Shown piece after piece: positions 26,774 through 35,220 of a DNA stretch of 64,000 bases. Made by a program: the position numbers and the translations under genes. Within the stretch, counting starts at the first letter, position 1. Each line of letters opens with the position of its first letter. The stretch is from Corynebacterium canis. Lineage in GTDB: Bacteria; Actinomycetota; Actinomycetes; Mycobacteriales; Mycobacteriaceae. The stretch covers positions 430,470 through 494,469 of the forward strand of contig NZ_CP047080.1 of NCBI RefSeq assembly GCF_030408595.1. Reading direction: 5' to 3'. The notes below the pieces were generated by a model that searched no databases, was not told the DNA's origin, and saw only the letters and a list, made by a program, of their open reading frames with translations.

Positions 26774-29029
26774 TTGAGAACAGATCTTCGCGCCGAAGCA
26801 CCGTTTGGCGTGGCTCATCTACTGCGCTACCTCATAGCGTTCGCGGCGGCACTCGCGCTGGTCGCGGGACTATTCACCGTGCCGCCAGCGCACGCGCAGG
26901 AAGCACCAGACGCAGAGAAGACCACCGCCGCAACTACCGCCGAGCCCACTGAAGAATCCACCGCAGAACCCACTAAGGAAAAGCCGGCCGATAAGAAGCC
27001 GCTGGGGGATGCTGCGGAGGATGCGCTCCCAGCGGAGGACGCAGCTCCCATCCAGCCCGCGGAACGGGCCGTTGTGGAGGCCGCTAGCCCCGTAGTTATC
27101 TCCGACATCCAGGTGATCAATGATCGCCGGGAGCACAGCCAGGACGAGACGCTGATTCAATGGCAGCACACCACCGTGAAGTGGAAGTGGGAGGCCACCG
27201 GCCCGATCGTTGAGGGCCAGACGTTTGAGCTGGAGTTTCCAACGCAGCTCCGCCTTTACCACGATGAGACGTTCACCTTGACCGCGCTCGACGATCCTCC
27301 GGGGATGCCGAACAAGGACAATGGCACCTGTGTGGCCACCGCCGCTTCGCCGAGCAAGGTTGTGTGCACCTTTGGCAAGAGGTTTGTGAATAAGGATGAC
27401 GTCAAGGGTGAAGCGTCGCTCGCGGCCCAAGCCTATGAAGCGTGGGATCAAGAGGGCGTGGATTTCCGGGTGAACGGGTCCGAGGTGAAGCGTGTGCGGC
27501 TGCCCGGCCCGAAGGGCACCATTATTGGGCAGCTCGACGAGGCCCCCAAGTATCCCGTGAAGTGGGGCTGGTACAACGATGATCAGAAGACTATTAGCTG
27601 GCGTATCCACGTCCCGGGCACCGAAGCCGCCAAACTCGGCGACAAGCCCATGGTCATTGACGACGCCCTGACTGGCCACGCCCACAAGTACATTGAGGGT
27701 ACGCTGGTGGCCGGCGAATACGGCATTATCGGCACCATTGATAATGACACTGACCTGCGCACTCGTGAGCCCGAGGTTGTATTGGACTCCAAGGTAGAGG
27801 TCAATGGGGCTCAGGCTAAGGTCACCATCACCGCCCCGGCGGGTGGTTGGAAGGCCGAAAAGTACTATGTGATCAATTACAAGACCGTTACCGCCGACGG
27901 CCAACCTGCGCCTTTCGAAGCCGAGACCAAGAACAAGGCGGATATCGGTGGCATTAAGCTGCTCGAGCGCGGGGTGAAGCGCTCCCAGTCCGGCAAGGGC
28001 ACCATCGAGGGCGTGGATCGTCGCTCCGTGGAGGTGCACAAGAAGCTCGCCGCCGATTCCGCGCCGGTTCCCGCAGGCACCGTCTTTTCCGTCTTGGCCG
28101 AATACAAGGTCAATGGCAAGGACACCAAGGAATACCTCGAGGTTCCGCTGGACGGCAGCGCGAAGGGCAAGCAGGAGCTTCCCAAGGGCACCAAGGTTGT
28201 GCTGAGCGAGCCTAGCTTCCCAACCGTGGCTGGCTTGACCTTTGAAAAGCCGGTGTTCGCCCCGCTGAACCCGAACGACCCGAACGTAAAGATCCTTGAC
28301 GACGGCGCAAAGGCCGAGGTCAACGTGGTCAATAGCGAGAACGTTCAGGTTGTGGTGACCAACAAGGCCGTGACCGATAAGGCATCCTTCTCCGTGGCCA
28401 AGAACATCGCCGGCTTGACCGACGAACTGGCCGATCACGCGCGCACCAAGCAATACACCTTCGACTACAAGTGCGGCACCGAAGAAGATGGCGTTGGGAC
28501 CATTACCGTCAAGGGCGATGGGGCACCGGTCGCCGTGGGCAAATCCTTCCCCGTGGGCACCGAGTGCACCATCACCGAGGATGTGGAAACCGCGAAGATT
28601 GACGGCGTTGACCTCAACACCGAAAAGAGCACGCTGAAGCAAACCCTGAAGCTCGGCCCCGATGCCGGCGCGGTGGTGCAATTTACCTTCACCAACGCCT
28701 ACGAGGATGGCGGGATCTCGCCGCGTCCCCGCGATGTGCCGTGGTGGTTGCTGCTCGTGCCGTTCGCACTCGGTAGCCTCGGCGCAGGTTCTTCCAATAC
28801 CGGTTCCTCGCAATCCGGCGGCACCAACAACAAGCCCGCCGATAATGCGACCAATCAGACCGCTCAGGGAGGCGACCAGGGCAAGACCACCCCTGCCGCT
28901 TCCGACGCAAAGCAGCAGAACCGCACGCTGGCTAATACCGGTGCGTCCGTGCTGGGCATCGCCATCATCGCCTTGCTGGCAGTGGCGGCTGGCGTGTTCC
29001 TGATTCGCCGCGGACGCAAGCAGAGCTAA
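26774..29029 (+). CDS. Sortase-anchored surface protein (LANTG) with DUF5979-like domain
   Basis: A 751-residue wall-anchored protein. Residues 1-41 are a signal peptide (hydrophobic core LIAFAAALALVAGLF, cleavage after AHA). An acidic Thr/Glu/Pro-rich stretch follows, then an adhesin-like beta domain beginning near VVISDIQVIND. A later domain (ASFSVAKNIAGL ... YTFDYKCGTEEDG ... VGTECTITEDVE) resembles DUF5979. The C-terminus has the sortase motif LANTG near residue 719, a hydrophobic helix and RRGRKQS. A hydrophobic PWWLLLVPFALGSLGAG segment precedes the motif. The start TTG at 26774 has aaaagg upstream. No sortase gene lies in the window. An adhesive role is likely but the ligand is unknown. 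Confidence 0.87.
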   Translation: MRTDLRAEAPFGVAHLLRYLIAFAAALALVAGLFTVPPAHAQEAPDAEKTTAATTAEPTEESTAEPTKEKPADKKPLGDAAEDALPAEDAAPIQPAERAVVEAASPVVISDIQVINDRREHSQDETLIQWQHTTVKWKWEATGPIVEGQTFELEFPTQLRLYHDETFTLTALDDPPGMPNKDNGTCVATAASPSKVVCTFGKRFVNKDDVKGEASLAAQAYEAWDQEGVDFRVNGSEVKRVRLPGPKGTIIGQLDEAPKYPVKWGWYNDDQKTISWRIHVPGTEAAKLGDKPMVIDDALTGHAHKYIEGTLVAGEYGIIGTIDNDTDLRTREPEVVLDSKVEVNGAQAKVTITAPAGGWKAEKYYVINYKTVTADGQPAPFEAETKNKADIGGIKLLERGVKRSQSGKGTIEGVDRRSVEVHKKLAADSAPVPAGTVFSVLAEYKVNGKDTKEYLEVPLDGSAKGKQELPKGTKVVLSEPSFPTVAGLTFEKPVFAPLNPNDPNVKILDDGAKAEVNVVNSENVQVVVTNKAVTDKASFSVAKNIAGLTDELADHARTKQYTFDYKCGTEEDGVGTITVKGDGAPVAVGKSFPVGTECTITEDVETAKIDGVDLNTEKSTLKQTLKLGPDAGAVVQFTFTNAYEDGGISPRPRDVPWWLLLVPFALGSLGAGSSNTGSSQSGGTNNKPADNATNQTAQGGDQGKTTPAASDAKQQNRTLANTGASVLGIAIIALLAVAAGVFLIRRGRKQS

Positions 29030-29043
29030 CCGCTCTCACGGCT

Positions 29044-29080
29044 CGCAACCTCCAGATCATCACCATGCGCGGGGGTTGCG
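29044..29080 (+). terminator. Possible hairpin after the surface-protein gene
   Basis: CGCAACC / GGTTGCG form a 7-bp stem 14 nt after the stop codon. The loop is about 23 nt and no T run follows, so termination activity is uncertain. Confidence 0.35.
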
Positions 29081-29100
29081 GGCAACGTCGGGGGTGTCGC

Positions 29101-29113
29101 GGCGTCGATAAGC
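29101..29113 (+). repeat. GGCGTCGATAAGC word, intergenic copy
   Basis: Exact copy of the 13-bp word, in non-coding DNA 8 bp before the left end of IS copy 2. It is one of 14 copies in the window. Confidence 0.7.
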
Positions 29114-29118
29114 AGCAT

Positions 29119-29121
29119 GCA
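29119..29121. repeat. 3-bp target-site duplication (GCA) of IS copy 2
   Basis: GCA precedes the element and recurs at 30833-30835 directly after its right end. Confidence 0.8.
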
Positions 29122-29198
29122 CGTACCTTGCCATTGAAGATGTGAACTTTCGGAAGCTTCCCCGTGATGGTCATGGGGATGAGGAAGGAAGGTTCAAG

Positions 29199-29699
29199 AT
29201 GTCTGTACAGATCCCTCCGGTAGATCCGGACCGGACGTTTACTGCGGAGCAGCGCCGGGAGATCGTGTTGGCCCATGCGGAGACCAAGCATGGTCTGAAG
29301 GGAGAGTTCCTCCGGGCGGCCGGGGTGACGCCGAGGCAGTTGTATTTGTGGCGGCGGCAGCTTGCGGCGGGCACGCTCGACATCGGGTTAACACCGCGAG
29401 AAAATATTCCTATGAGTGATGAAAATATCGTGGAGTTTTCTCGGCTGACACAGCGCAATCAGGAGTTGGAGGCGCTTAACGCCGAGCTGGGGGCGGAGCG
29501 TGCGAAGCTGGAGACCGAGCGCGCGAAGTGGGAGACTGCGCGCGCGAAGTGGGAAACACGTCACGCCAAATTGGAGGCGCGGATCGCTGAATTGGAAAAG
29601 GTGGTTGCGGATAAGGATGCTGCCACCACTGCGCATGCCAAGGCGGTGGAGGCGATGGGAAAAGCTATCGCCGCCATGCAAAAATATACCGATCGTTGA
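29199..29699 (+). CDS. IS transposase OrfA (copy 2)
   Basis: This 166-residue helix-turn-helix plus coiled-coil subunit is identical in protein sequence to copy 1 as far as I can compare; the one base difference seen is silent or nearly so. The ATG at 29199 has aggaagg upstream. The stop overlaps orfB by 1 nt (TGATG). Confidence 0.9.
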   Translation: MSVQIPPVDPDRTFTAEQRREIVLAHAETKHGLKGEFLRAAGVTPRQLYLWRRQLAAGTLDIGLTPRENIPMSDENIVEFSRLTQRNQELEALNAELGAERAKLETERAKWETARAKWETRHAKLEARIAELEKVVADKDAATTAHAKAVEAMGKAIAAMQKYTDR

Positions 29700-30787
29700 T
29701 GCGTGGTGGCCGGAAACTTTCCCCAGAGCAGCAAGCCGATTTCGATGAGTTCGTTAAGCTTGAAGACCATATTTTAGAGTTGCTTGCGGCGGCTGGCTAT
29801 ACCCAAAACGCGGCATTGAAGCTGCTTGGGCTTGCGAAAACAACCCTGTATTACCGGCGGCATCCGCGGCCGAAGAAACCACCACAACACCCAAAGGCCG
29901 CGCCGCCGAAAACGATTAGCGCCCCGGAGCGTCAACGTATCGCCGCATTGCTTCGCGACGGTCGTGAGCAGGGATTATCGGTCTATAAAATCTTTTTCAG
30001 CCATGTCGATTCCGAGGAGCCCTTGCTCGGCTCATTGCGGACGTTTTACCGCGTGAACAATGAAATCAAAACGGTGCCAGCACCGCTGCGCCACGGCGCG
30101 CCACGGGCGCCGCAACCACCACGAATAGTGACCGCGACACGGCCCGGCGAAGTCCTGTGCTGGGATATCACCTGGCTCCCCGGATCCTTTATGACCAAGG
30201 GATTTCACCTCTACACCGTGCTGGACTTGCACTCCCGTAAAATCGTCGGCCACACCGTACAACTGCGCCAAGACAAACACATCGCCACCGACCTCATCGC
30301 CCAAGTCATCGCCGCCGAGCAGCTCAACCACGCCAAGGTCCGAGTCCTGCACACCGACAACGGTGCTGTCATGACCTCCACCCAAATGCGCCAAATGCTC
30401 GACGCCAACGGCGTAGAACTCTCACTCATCCGCCCCGGAGTATCCAACGACAACCCTTTCGAAGAATCCTCCCACCGCACACTCAAACACCACCGCTACG
30501 CCTTAACCAGCTACCCCAATATCAAGGCCGCCGCCAACACCATGGCCTCCATCATCGACGCCTACAACAACCACGACCCACACAGCGGCCTCGCCGGATT
30601 CACCCCACAACAGGTCTACACCGGCGAATGGAAACCACTACTCAAACACCGCAAAGCAAAGGAAGAAATCTACTACAACACCTACCCCCAACGACGCCCA
30701 CCACGATCCATGTTCCAACCACCACCAGCCACCGTCGGCATCAAAATCGGAACACCACCACCAACCCCACAAAACCAAGTACAATAA
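29699..30787 (+). CDS. IS transposase OrfB, DDE catalytic subunit (copy 2)
   Basis: A 362-residue DD(35)E transposase with the same catalytic motifs as copy 1 (WDITW, HTDNG, FEESSH). The reading frame is complete. Confidence 0.93.
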   Translation: MRGGRKLSPEQQADFDEFVKLEDHILELLAAAGYTQNAALKLLGLAKTTLYYRRHPRPKKPPQHPKAAPPKTISAPERQRIAALLRDGREQGLSVYKIFFSHVDSEEPLLGSLRTFYRVNNEIKTVPAPLRHGAPRAPQPPRIVTATRPGEVLCWDITWLPGSFMTKGFHLYTVLDLHSRKIVGHTVQLRQDKHIATDLIAQVIAAEQLNHAKVRVLHTDNGAVMTSTQMRQMLDANGVELSLIRPGVSNDNPFEESSHRTLKHHRYALTSYPNIKAAANTMASIIDAYNNHDPHSGLAGFTPQQVYTGEWKPLLKHRKAKEEIYYNTYPQRRPPRSMFQPPPATVGIKIGTPPPTPQNQVQ

Positions 30788-30854
30788 AACCAAGAACAAT
30801 CAAAGAAGTTCACAACTCAATGGCACGCGGCGGCAACCTATATCGGTTGTGTGC

Positions 30855-31105
30855 TGTTGATGTTTTTTACACAAAAATTGGGATTCCGGTGTAAAAAATA
30901 TCGCGGCGGGCTCGCTGGGCGGCTCGAAACGATGAAAATTACACAGAAATCGCGATTCGTGTGTAAAAAATATCAGTAGACAACGTTCAACTGTGCGCAA
31001 TCTTCTGACCCTCGGGGTGCGGATCTAGCTCGGGCGACGTTAAGTCACGTATTCCGGCCATGTCCCAATATGGGTAAGCGAATTCAACGCCTCAGCGGGG
31101 CTCCT
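30855..31105 (-). repeat. ~250-bp hairpin repeat, unit 3 (minus orientation)
   Basis: Read on the minus strand this unit begins with AGCCCCGCTGAGGCGTTGA (from 31103), continues with AATTCGCTTACCC and GTTGAACGTTGTCTACTG, and ends with the two TTTTTTACAC/GTGTAAAA hairpin parts next to IS copy 2. The spacing from left box to GTTGAACG (about 115 nt) matches unit 4. It lies just upstream of glmM, oriented away from it. Confidence 0.72.
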
Positions 31106-31259
31106 ACGGCGCCTCCAAAAACCTCGGCCCGCTAGCCGCACCAATGCCCGCGGCCCCGCAGCACCCTTTATCGCAACATACCTATAGGTTTTTCGCGCCC
31201 GCTTATGCGTTTATTGCTCACACTTGGGGGCGGCGCCTCGTGCGCGTGCGGGCGGTAGG

Positions 31260-31265
31260 CATAAT
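31260..31265 (+). promoter_or_regulatory. -10 element of a leaderless glmM promoter
   Basis: CATAAT lies 7 nt before the glmM ATG, so transcription should start at or beside the A of the start codon. No Shine-Dalgarno is visible. Confidence 0.5.
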
Positions 31266-31272
31266 AGACGGC

Positions 31273-32616
31273 ATGACTCGACTTTTTGGAACTGATGGTG
31301 TGCGCGGATTGGCTAATAAAAGGCTGACCGCTCCGTTGGCCTTGCGGTTGGGTGCTGCGGCAGCTCACGTGCTTACAAGCGAAAACCGAACCTCTAAGCG
31401 GCGGCCCGTTGCGATCGTTGGCCGCGATCCTCGCGTGTCCGGTGAGATGCTTGCCGCAGCCCTAGCCGCTGGCATGGCGAGCCAGGGTGTTGACGTCCTT
31501 CGGGTCGGCGTCCTGCCCACCCCCGCCGTCGCGTTCCTCACCGATGATTATGGTGCGGATATGGGCGTGATGATTTCCGCCAGCCATAACCCGATGCCCG
31601 ATAATGGCATTAAGTTCTTTGCGGCGGGCGGGCACAAACTCGCCGATGAAGTTGAGGATGAGATTGAGGCGGCGATGGATCAGCTGCCGGAGGAGGGCCC
31701 GACCGGCCACGGCATTGGCCGCGTGTTGGAGGAATCCACGGACGCCACGGAGCGCTACCTGCAGCACCTTTCGAAGTCGATTCCCCACACGCTCCACGGC
31801 ATTAAGGTGGTTGTGGACTGTGCAAATGGCGCAGCCTCGGAGGTCGCCCCGCTGGCGTACGGTGCCGCCGGGGCCGAGGTGATCCCGATCCATAACAGCC
31901 CGAATTCCTATAACATCAACGATCATTGCGGGTCCACGCATATTGAGCAGGTGCAAAAGGCCGTGGTGAAGCACGGCGCCGATATCGGTCTTGCCCACGA
32001 TGGTGACGCGGACCGTTGCTTGGCTGTGGACGCCGACGGCAATATCGTCGACGGCGACCAGATCATGGCGATCCTTGCCCTAGCGATGAAGGAAAACGGT
32101 GAGCTGCGCAAAAATACGCTGGTGGCCACCGTGATGTCCAACCTGGGCCTGAAGCTGGCGATGGAGGGGGCCGGGATTACCCTGCGTACCACCGCTGTCG
32201 GTGACCGTTATGTGCTCGCCGATTTGAACGCCGGCGGGTTTAGCCTTGGCGGCGAGCAGTCCGGGCATATCGTGCTGCCGGATTACGGCACTACCGGCGA
32301 TGGTGTGCTTACCGGGTTGGCGTTGATGGCGCGCATGGCCGAGTCCCGGCAGAGCTTGAAGGAGCTGGCCACCGTGATGACGGTACTGCCGCAGGTGCTT
32401 ATCAACGTCCCGGTGGCGAACAAGGCTGTTATAGTCAATCACCCCAATGTGCGCGGCGCCATCGAGTCGGCGGAGGCGGAACTTGGCGATACCGGCCGTA
32501 TTCTGCTGCGCGCATCCGGAACGGAGGAGCTGTTCCGCGTGATGGTGGAAGCCCCCACGGAGGAAACCGCCCGCCGGGTCGCAGGCCGTCTCGCGGCCGT
32601 GGTTGCCGAGGTGTAG
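31273..32616 (+). CDS. glmM: Phosphoglucosamine mutase
   Basis: GlmM converts glucosamine-6-phosphate to glucosamine-1-phosphate for UDP-GlcNAc and cell-wall synthesis. The start [15 protein letters not shown] is canonical. The phosphoserine loop is visible in [17 protein letters not shown], the metal-binding loop in HDGDADRC, and the sugar-binding GGEQSGH follows. Length is 447 residues. The ATG at 31273 fits the family start; an in-frame upstream ATG at 31144 is not supported. It forms a pathway pair with glmS 2.6 kb downstream. Confidence 0.96.
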   Translation: MTRLFGTDGVRGLANKRLTAPLALRLGAAAAHVLTSENRTSKRRPVAIVGRDPRVSGEMLAAALAAGMASQGVDVLRVGVLPTPAVAFLTDDYGADMGVMISASHNPMPDNGIKFFAAGGHKLADEVEDEIEAAMDQLPEEGPTGHGIGRVLEESTDATERYLQHLSKSIPHTLHGIKVVVDCANGAASEVAPLAYGAAGAEVIPIHNSPNSYNINDHCGSTHIEQVQKAVVKHGADIGLAHDGDADRCLAVDADGNIVDGDQIMAILALAMKENGELRKNTLVATVMSNLGLKLAMEGAGITLRTTAVGDRYVLADLNAGGFSLGGEQSGHIVLPDYGTTGDGVLTGLALMARMAESRQSLKELATVMTVLPQVLINVPVANKAVIVNHPNVRGAIESAEAELGDTGRILLRASGTEELFRVMVEAPTEETARRVAGRLAAVVAEV

Positions 32617-32718
32617 CCAGGCCCGATCGGGGGTAGTGGGCGGCGTGGGTTGGGAACCTGTGGGGTGGTCCGCAACGTCTAAGGGGAAACGACTTGATTG
32701 CGGAACAAGGGGTTTGCG

Positions 32719-33018
32719 GTGGCAGGTTTCTCATTTGACGCAGACGCGGCGGGCACGCAGCTAGACCGCCTGATCGGAGAGTATGAGGATCGCCAGCGCG
32801 CCTACCAATCCACTTCGCCGAGCTTTCCGCAGCGCGCCACCGGCCAGGGCTTTGGCGGGCATGGGCAGCGCATCGCGGAAATGTTGCAATCCGTCCACGA
32901 GGCGGGCCGGGAGCGCGCCGGGGCGCTCGCGGAGGGCTGCAGGTTCGCCCGCCAGGTGGTCGCTGAGCTGCAGGAAACGGATATTGATTTTGGCACGAGC
33001 CTTAAGGGGCTGCGGTGA
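32719..33018 (+). CDS. Small helical protein of unknown function, first gene of a three-gene operon
   Basis: 99 residues, start MAGFSFDADAAGTQLDRLIGEYEDRQ, predicted mainly helical, no signal peptide. I chose the GTG at 32719 because aagggg lies 6 nt upstream; a TTG at 32698 is possible. Its stop overlaps the next gene by 4 nt. The place between glmM and glmS corresponds, as I recall, to Rv3440c in M. tuberculosis, a small protein of similar size and unknown function. Size and helicity recall type VII substrates but no WxG is present. Confidence 0.65.
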   Translation: MAGFSFDADAAGTQLDRLIGEYEDRQRAYQSTSPSFPQRATGQGFGGHGQRIAEMLQSVHEAGRERAGALAEGCRFARQVVAELQETDIDFGTSLKGLR

Positions 33019-33923
33019 CGGCCATGGCGAACACTGCCGAATTGATCGGGGGCTATTCCGCGGCCGTTGATGATCTGCATGCTGCGGCCCGGGGCTTTTG
33101 GGCCGGTCCCGCGCTGAGTCCTACCGTATTGGCCAGCGCTGCCGCCACCGTCGATGGTGCGGATCCGGAAGCGTTGATAGCGCATGCTCAGCTCGCCGCC
33201 GGAGACCAACTGGCAATGGATGATTCCGATGGTGCGTTCGAAGAGCTGGGGGATGTCGCCGACGGTGTGCTCCGTGAGGCATTGCAAATCCTGTCCTGTG
33301 ACCTGCAGGAGTACCACCAGGCAAGCAAGAACGTGGAGCGGCAGGCCACCGAATGCGCCGCCGCCATCCACACCATTGCGGAGGATTCCGGGCAAACCTT
33401 GCTTGCCATGTGCGAGGAATTGCAACGCCTGATCGCGGTCCTCTGCGCTCAGCTGCACACCCTGGACCCCCAAGATCACGCCGCCGCGTTTCGCGCTTGC
33501 ATCGATGCCGCCGCCGATCTGATCGATCGTTCCGGCACCCTGATCCTTGGGGTGTGCCAAGACCGCGATGAGGCCCTGGGGCAGTGCTACGACACCCTCC
33601 TTGGAATCGGGAGCGAAGTGACAAACCAGCCCCCGCCCACCCTGCCGTTTTCACTCGCGCAACCGCTGATGGGAGTGATGAATATCGGAGTGGCGCTAGC
33701 GGGCATCGCCCAAGCAATCCAGGAGGGCGCGCTCGCTACCGAACCCGAACCGGAACCGGAGCCGCAAATTGTTTCGGAACCAGCACCACAACCGCCGGAA
33801 CCAGCACCAGAACCAGAACCAGAACCAGCGCCGCCCGCACAGACGGTGCCCGCGGCTGAGGTGGAGTCTGGGGGAGGCGGGGCGTCGACAAGCGGGGGAG
33901 CCAGGAAAGCAGGTGCGTGGTGA
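33015..33923 (+). CDS. Ala/Pro-rich protein of unknown function, second gene of the operon
   Basis: 302 residues. The first ~210 residues are Ala-rich and helical, with FWAG near residue 30 and several Cys residues; a more hydrophobic part lies near LMGVMNIGVALAGIAQAI. The C-terminal ~75 residues are a Pro/Glu repeat tract (EPEPEPEP, PAPEPEPEP). No catalytic motif is recognised. It overlaps both neighbours by 4 nt, so the three genes are tightly coupled. An Ala/Pro-rich protein (Rv3439c) occupies the equivalent place in M. tuberculosis by my recollection. Confidence 0.65.
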   Translation: MTAMANTAELIGGYSAAVDDLHAAARGFWAGPALSPTVLASAAATVDGADPEALIAHAQLAAGDQLAMDDSDGAFEELGDVADGVLREALQILSCDLQEYHQASKNVERQATECAAAIHTIAEDSGQTLLAMCEELQRLIAVLCAQLHTLDPQDHAAAFRACIDAAADLIDRSGTLILGVCQDRDEALGQCYDTLLGIGSEVTNQPPPTLPFSLAQPLMGVMNIGVALAGIAQAIQEGALATEPEPEPEPQIVSEPAPQPPEPAPEPEPEPAPPAQTVPAAEVESGGGGASTSGGARKAGAW

Positions 33924-34126
33924 GTGGCAGCCCGGAATTCGCCGAATTTATAGAACAATTCCGCGCACGCGCGGCGCGACGCCTCATGGAATTCGAGGCC
34001 GAAATGGAAAAAACCCGCGCCACAACGACGCGGGCCATGCAACCCCCGCGGCAAGAACCCGTGGCCCAAGGGGCGCCGCTGCGCACCGGCCCCGTGCAGA
34101 GCGTGCTGCGCAGAAGGCGGCTATAA
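33920..34126 (+). CDS. Small basic protein of unknown function, third gene of the operon
   Basis: 68 residues starting MSGSPEFAEFIEQFRARAARRLMEFEAEMEK, a single long amphipathic helix followed by a Pro/Gln linker and a basic end LRRRRL. The GTG at 33920 overlaps the previous stop (GTGA). No family is recognised. Confidence 0.6.
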   Translation: MSGSPEFAEFIEQFRARAARRLMEFEAEMEKTRATTTRAMQPPRQEPVAQGAPLRTGPVQSVLRRRRL

Positions 34127-34128
34127 AA

Positions 34129-34962
34129 CTATGCGGAAAGGAAACCCGCAAGCGGGGAGGCCGAAGACACCTCCGCCATATTTGTCACGTGCTTCGCGTG
34201 CACCTCCAATGCGGAGAACGGCGCGTACTTCTTATCGCCCGCCAGGCGGTGCAGCAAGAACCCGGTGATCAAGCCGCGCGCCGTTTCCTGGGCCGAGAAC
34301 TCCGGCCAGCCGAGGCCCGCCACCGCCTTGAGCAGCACAGCCTCCGAAAATCCGTGCTGAGAACCGTTTGTGATGCTGCGGTACACCACCGGGCCCTTCC
34401 AGGCTTTGGCGAGGGCGATGGCATTGCCGCTGGTAAATACTGATTCCTTGCCGGAATCGATAATCAGCCCCGGGATATCCACATTGTGGGCCGCGGACTC
34501 CGAAGACGGGCTCGTCATCGCCGGGTACAGCGCGACCACTGCGCGCGTTTTTGGACGCCCCGCCGCCGCCAACACCGCGCAACCCGCGCCCATGCCGTGC
34601 CCGACGAAACCCAATTTGCCGGGGGAAACGGTGATCTTCCCATTGCCTAATTTCACGCCGGCGGCGATCTGCAATGCCGACTCTAAATCCGCCGAAAAGC
34701 CGCGATGGTTCGGGGCGATACCCTGCTCCGTATTCGGCGCGGCAACGACAAAACCCCAGCTAGCAAGGTGTTTTAGGGTATTGTGATAACGGGAAACATC
34801 CGTCATCCAATCATGCCCAAACGCCACGGCTGGCAACCCCGAACCCTCGGCGGGTGTGTACACTTTGCCTGGCAGGCCGGCGAATTCAAGGTCACCAACC
34901 AGGACACGATGGGGACCACGCTTACTTAGCTTAGGAAGTTGCTTCTTTAGATTCTCAGCCAC
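34129..34962 (-). CDS. Alpha/beta-hydrolase-fold protein with altered nucleophile elbow
   Basis: 277 residues with the look of a dienelactone-hydrolase or PET-hydrolase-like fold: AVAFGHDWMTDVSRYHNTLKHLASWGFVVAAPNT, then FVGHGMGAGCAVLAAAG, LIIDSGKESVF and SQHGFSEAVL. The nucleophile elbow reads G-H-G-M-G, with Gly where the catalytic Ser of GxSxG should be, so it may be non-catalytic or act otherwise. The GTG at 34962 is 7 nt from a TATTCT, suggesting a leaderless mRNA. It converges on the three-gene operon, with only 2 nt between stops. Confidence 0.72.
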   Translation of the reverse strand: MAENLKKQLPKLSKRGPHRVLVGDLEFAGLPGKVYTPAEGSGLPAVAFGHDWMTDVSRYHNTLKHLASWGFVVAAPNTEQGIAPNHRGFSADLESALQIAAGVKLGNGKITVSPGKLGFVGHGMGAGCAVLAAAGRPKTRAVVALYPAMTSPSSESAAHNVDIPGLIIDSGKESVFTSGNAIALAKAWKGPVVYRSITNGSQHGFSEAVLLKAVAGLGWPEFSAQETARGLITGFLLHRLAGDKKYAPFSALEVHAKHVTNMAEVSSASPLAGFLSA

Positions 34963-34969
34963 ATGCCTA

Positions 34970-34975
34970 AGAATA
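34970..34975 (-). promoter_or_regulatory. -10 element of the leaderless hydrolase-like gene
   Basis: TATTCT on the minus strand ends 7 nt before the GTG start, the same arrangement as in glmS on the plus strand. Confidence 0.45.
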
Positions 34976-35112
34976 GTTCAACTGCGGCCCCCGCGGGAGA
35001 CGTACGCAAACCCGTGACCAGCTTGTTAAACAATGCGGGGAGGGCGGGGGCTAATCCGGAAAGAAACGCAGGATAACGGCGGTCAATGTTGTGTGCAACG
35101 TGGGCTGGCGGG

Positions 35113-35125
35113 GGCGTCGATAAGC
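35113..35125 (+). repeat. GGCGTCGATAAGC word, intergenic copy
   Basis: Exact copy in the glmS upstream region, in a G-rich context. Confidence 0.7.
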
Positions 35126-35207
35126 ATCTTTCGGCGGCGAACCCCGGCTACTCAGCAACAATAAGGGGTAACGATGAGCAATTCCTTGAATCTTAGCTGC
35201 TTTGCAT

Positions 35208-35213
35208 TATTCT
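35208..35213 (+). promoter_or_regulatory. -10 element of leaderless glmS promoter
   Basis: TATTCT ends 7 nt before the glmS ATG. No Shine-Dalgarno precedes the start, and the Cys2 start MCGIVGY is invariant in the family, so the start is secure. Confidence 0.5.
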
Positions 35214-35220
35214 GTGGGCC

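Larger units (their letters stand above)
29122..30832 (+). mobile_element. IS3-family-like insertion sequence, copy 2 (complete, 1,711 bp)
   Basis: Same length and ends as copy 1 but in the opposite orientation. Both transposase frames are intact, so the element is potentially active. It sits between the surface-protein gene and repeat unit 3, with a GCA duplication. Together with copy 1 it brackets the PelF-like, hydrolase, acyltransferase and surface-protein genes in inverted orientation, so recombination between the copies would invert about 9.3 kb. Confidence 0.93.

Noticed and set aside
33015..33923. FWAG in the 302-residue protein as a WXG100 motif
   Set aside because: The motif lies nearer to the N-terminus than usual and the flanking helices are not clearly WXG100-like; kept only as a hint.
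35126..35220. glmS ribozyme or riboswitch
   Set aside because: The upstream region is short, the transcript appears leaderless and no ribozyme core is visible.
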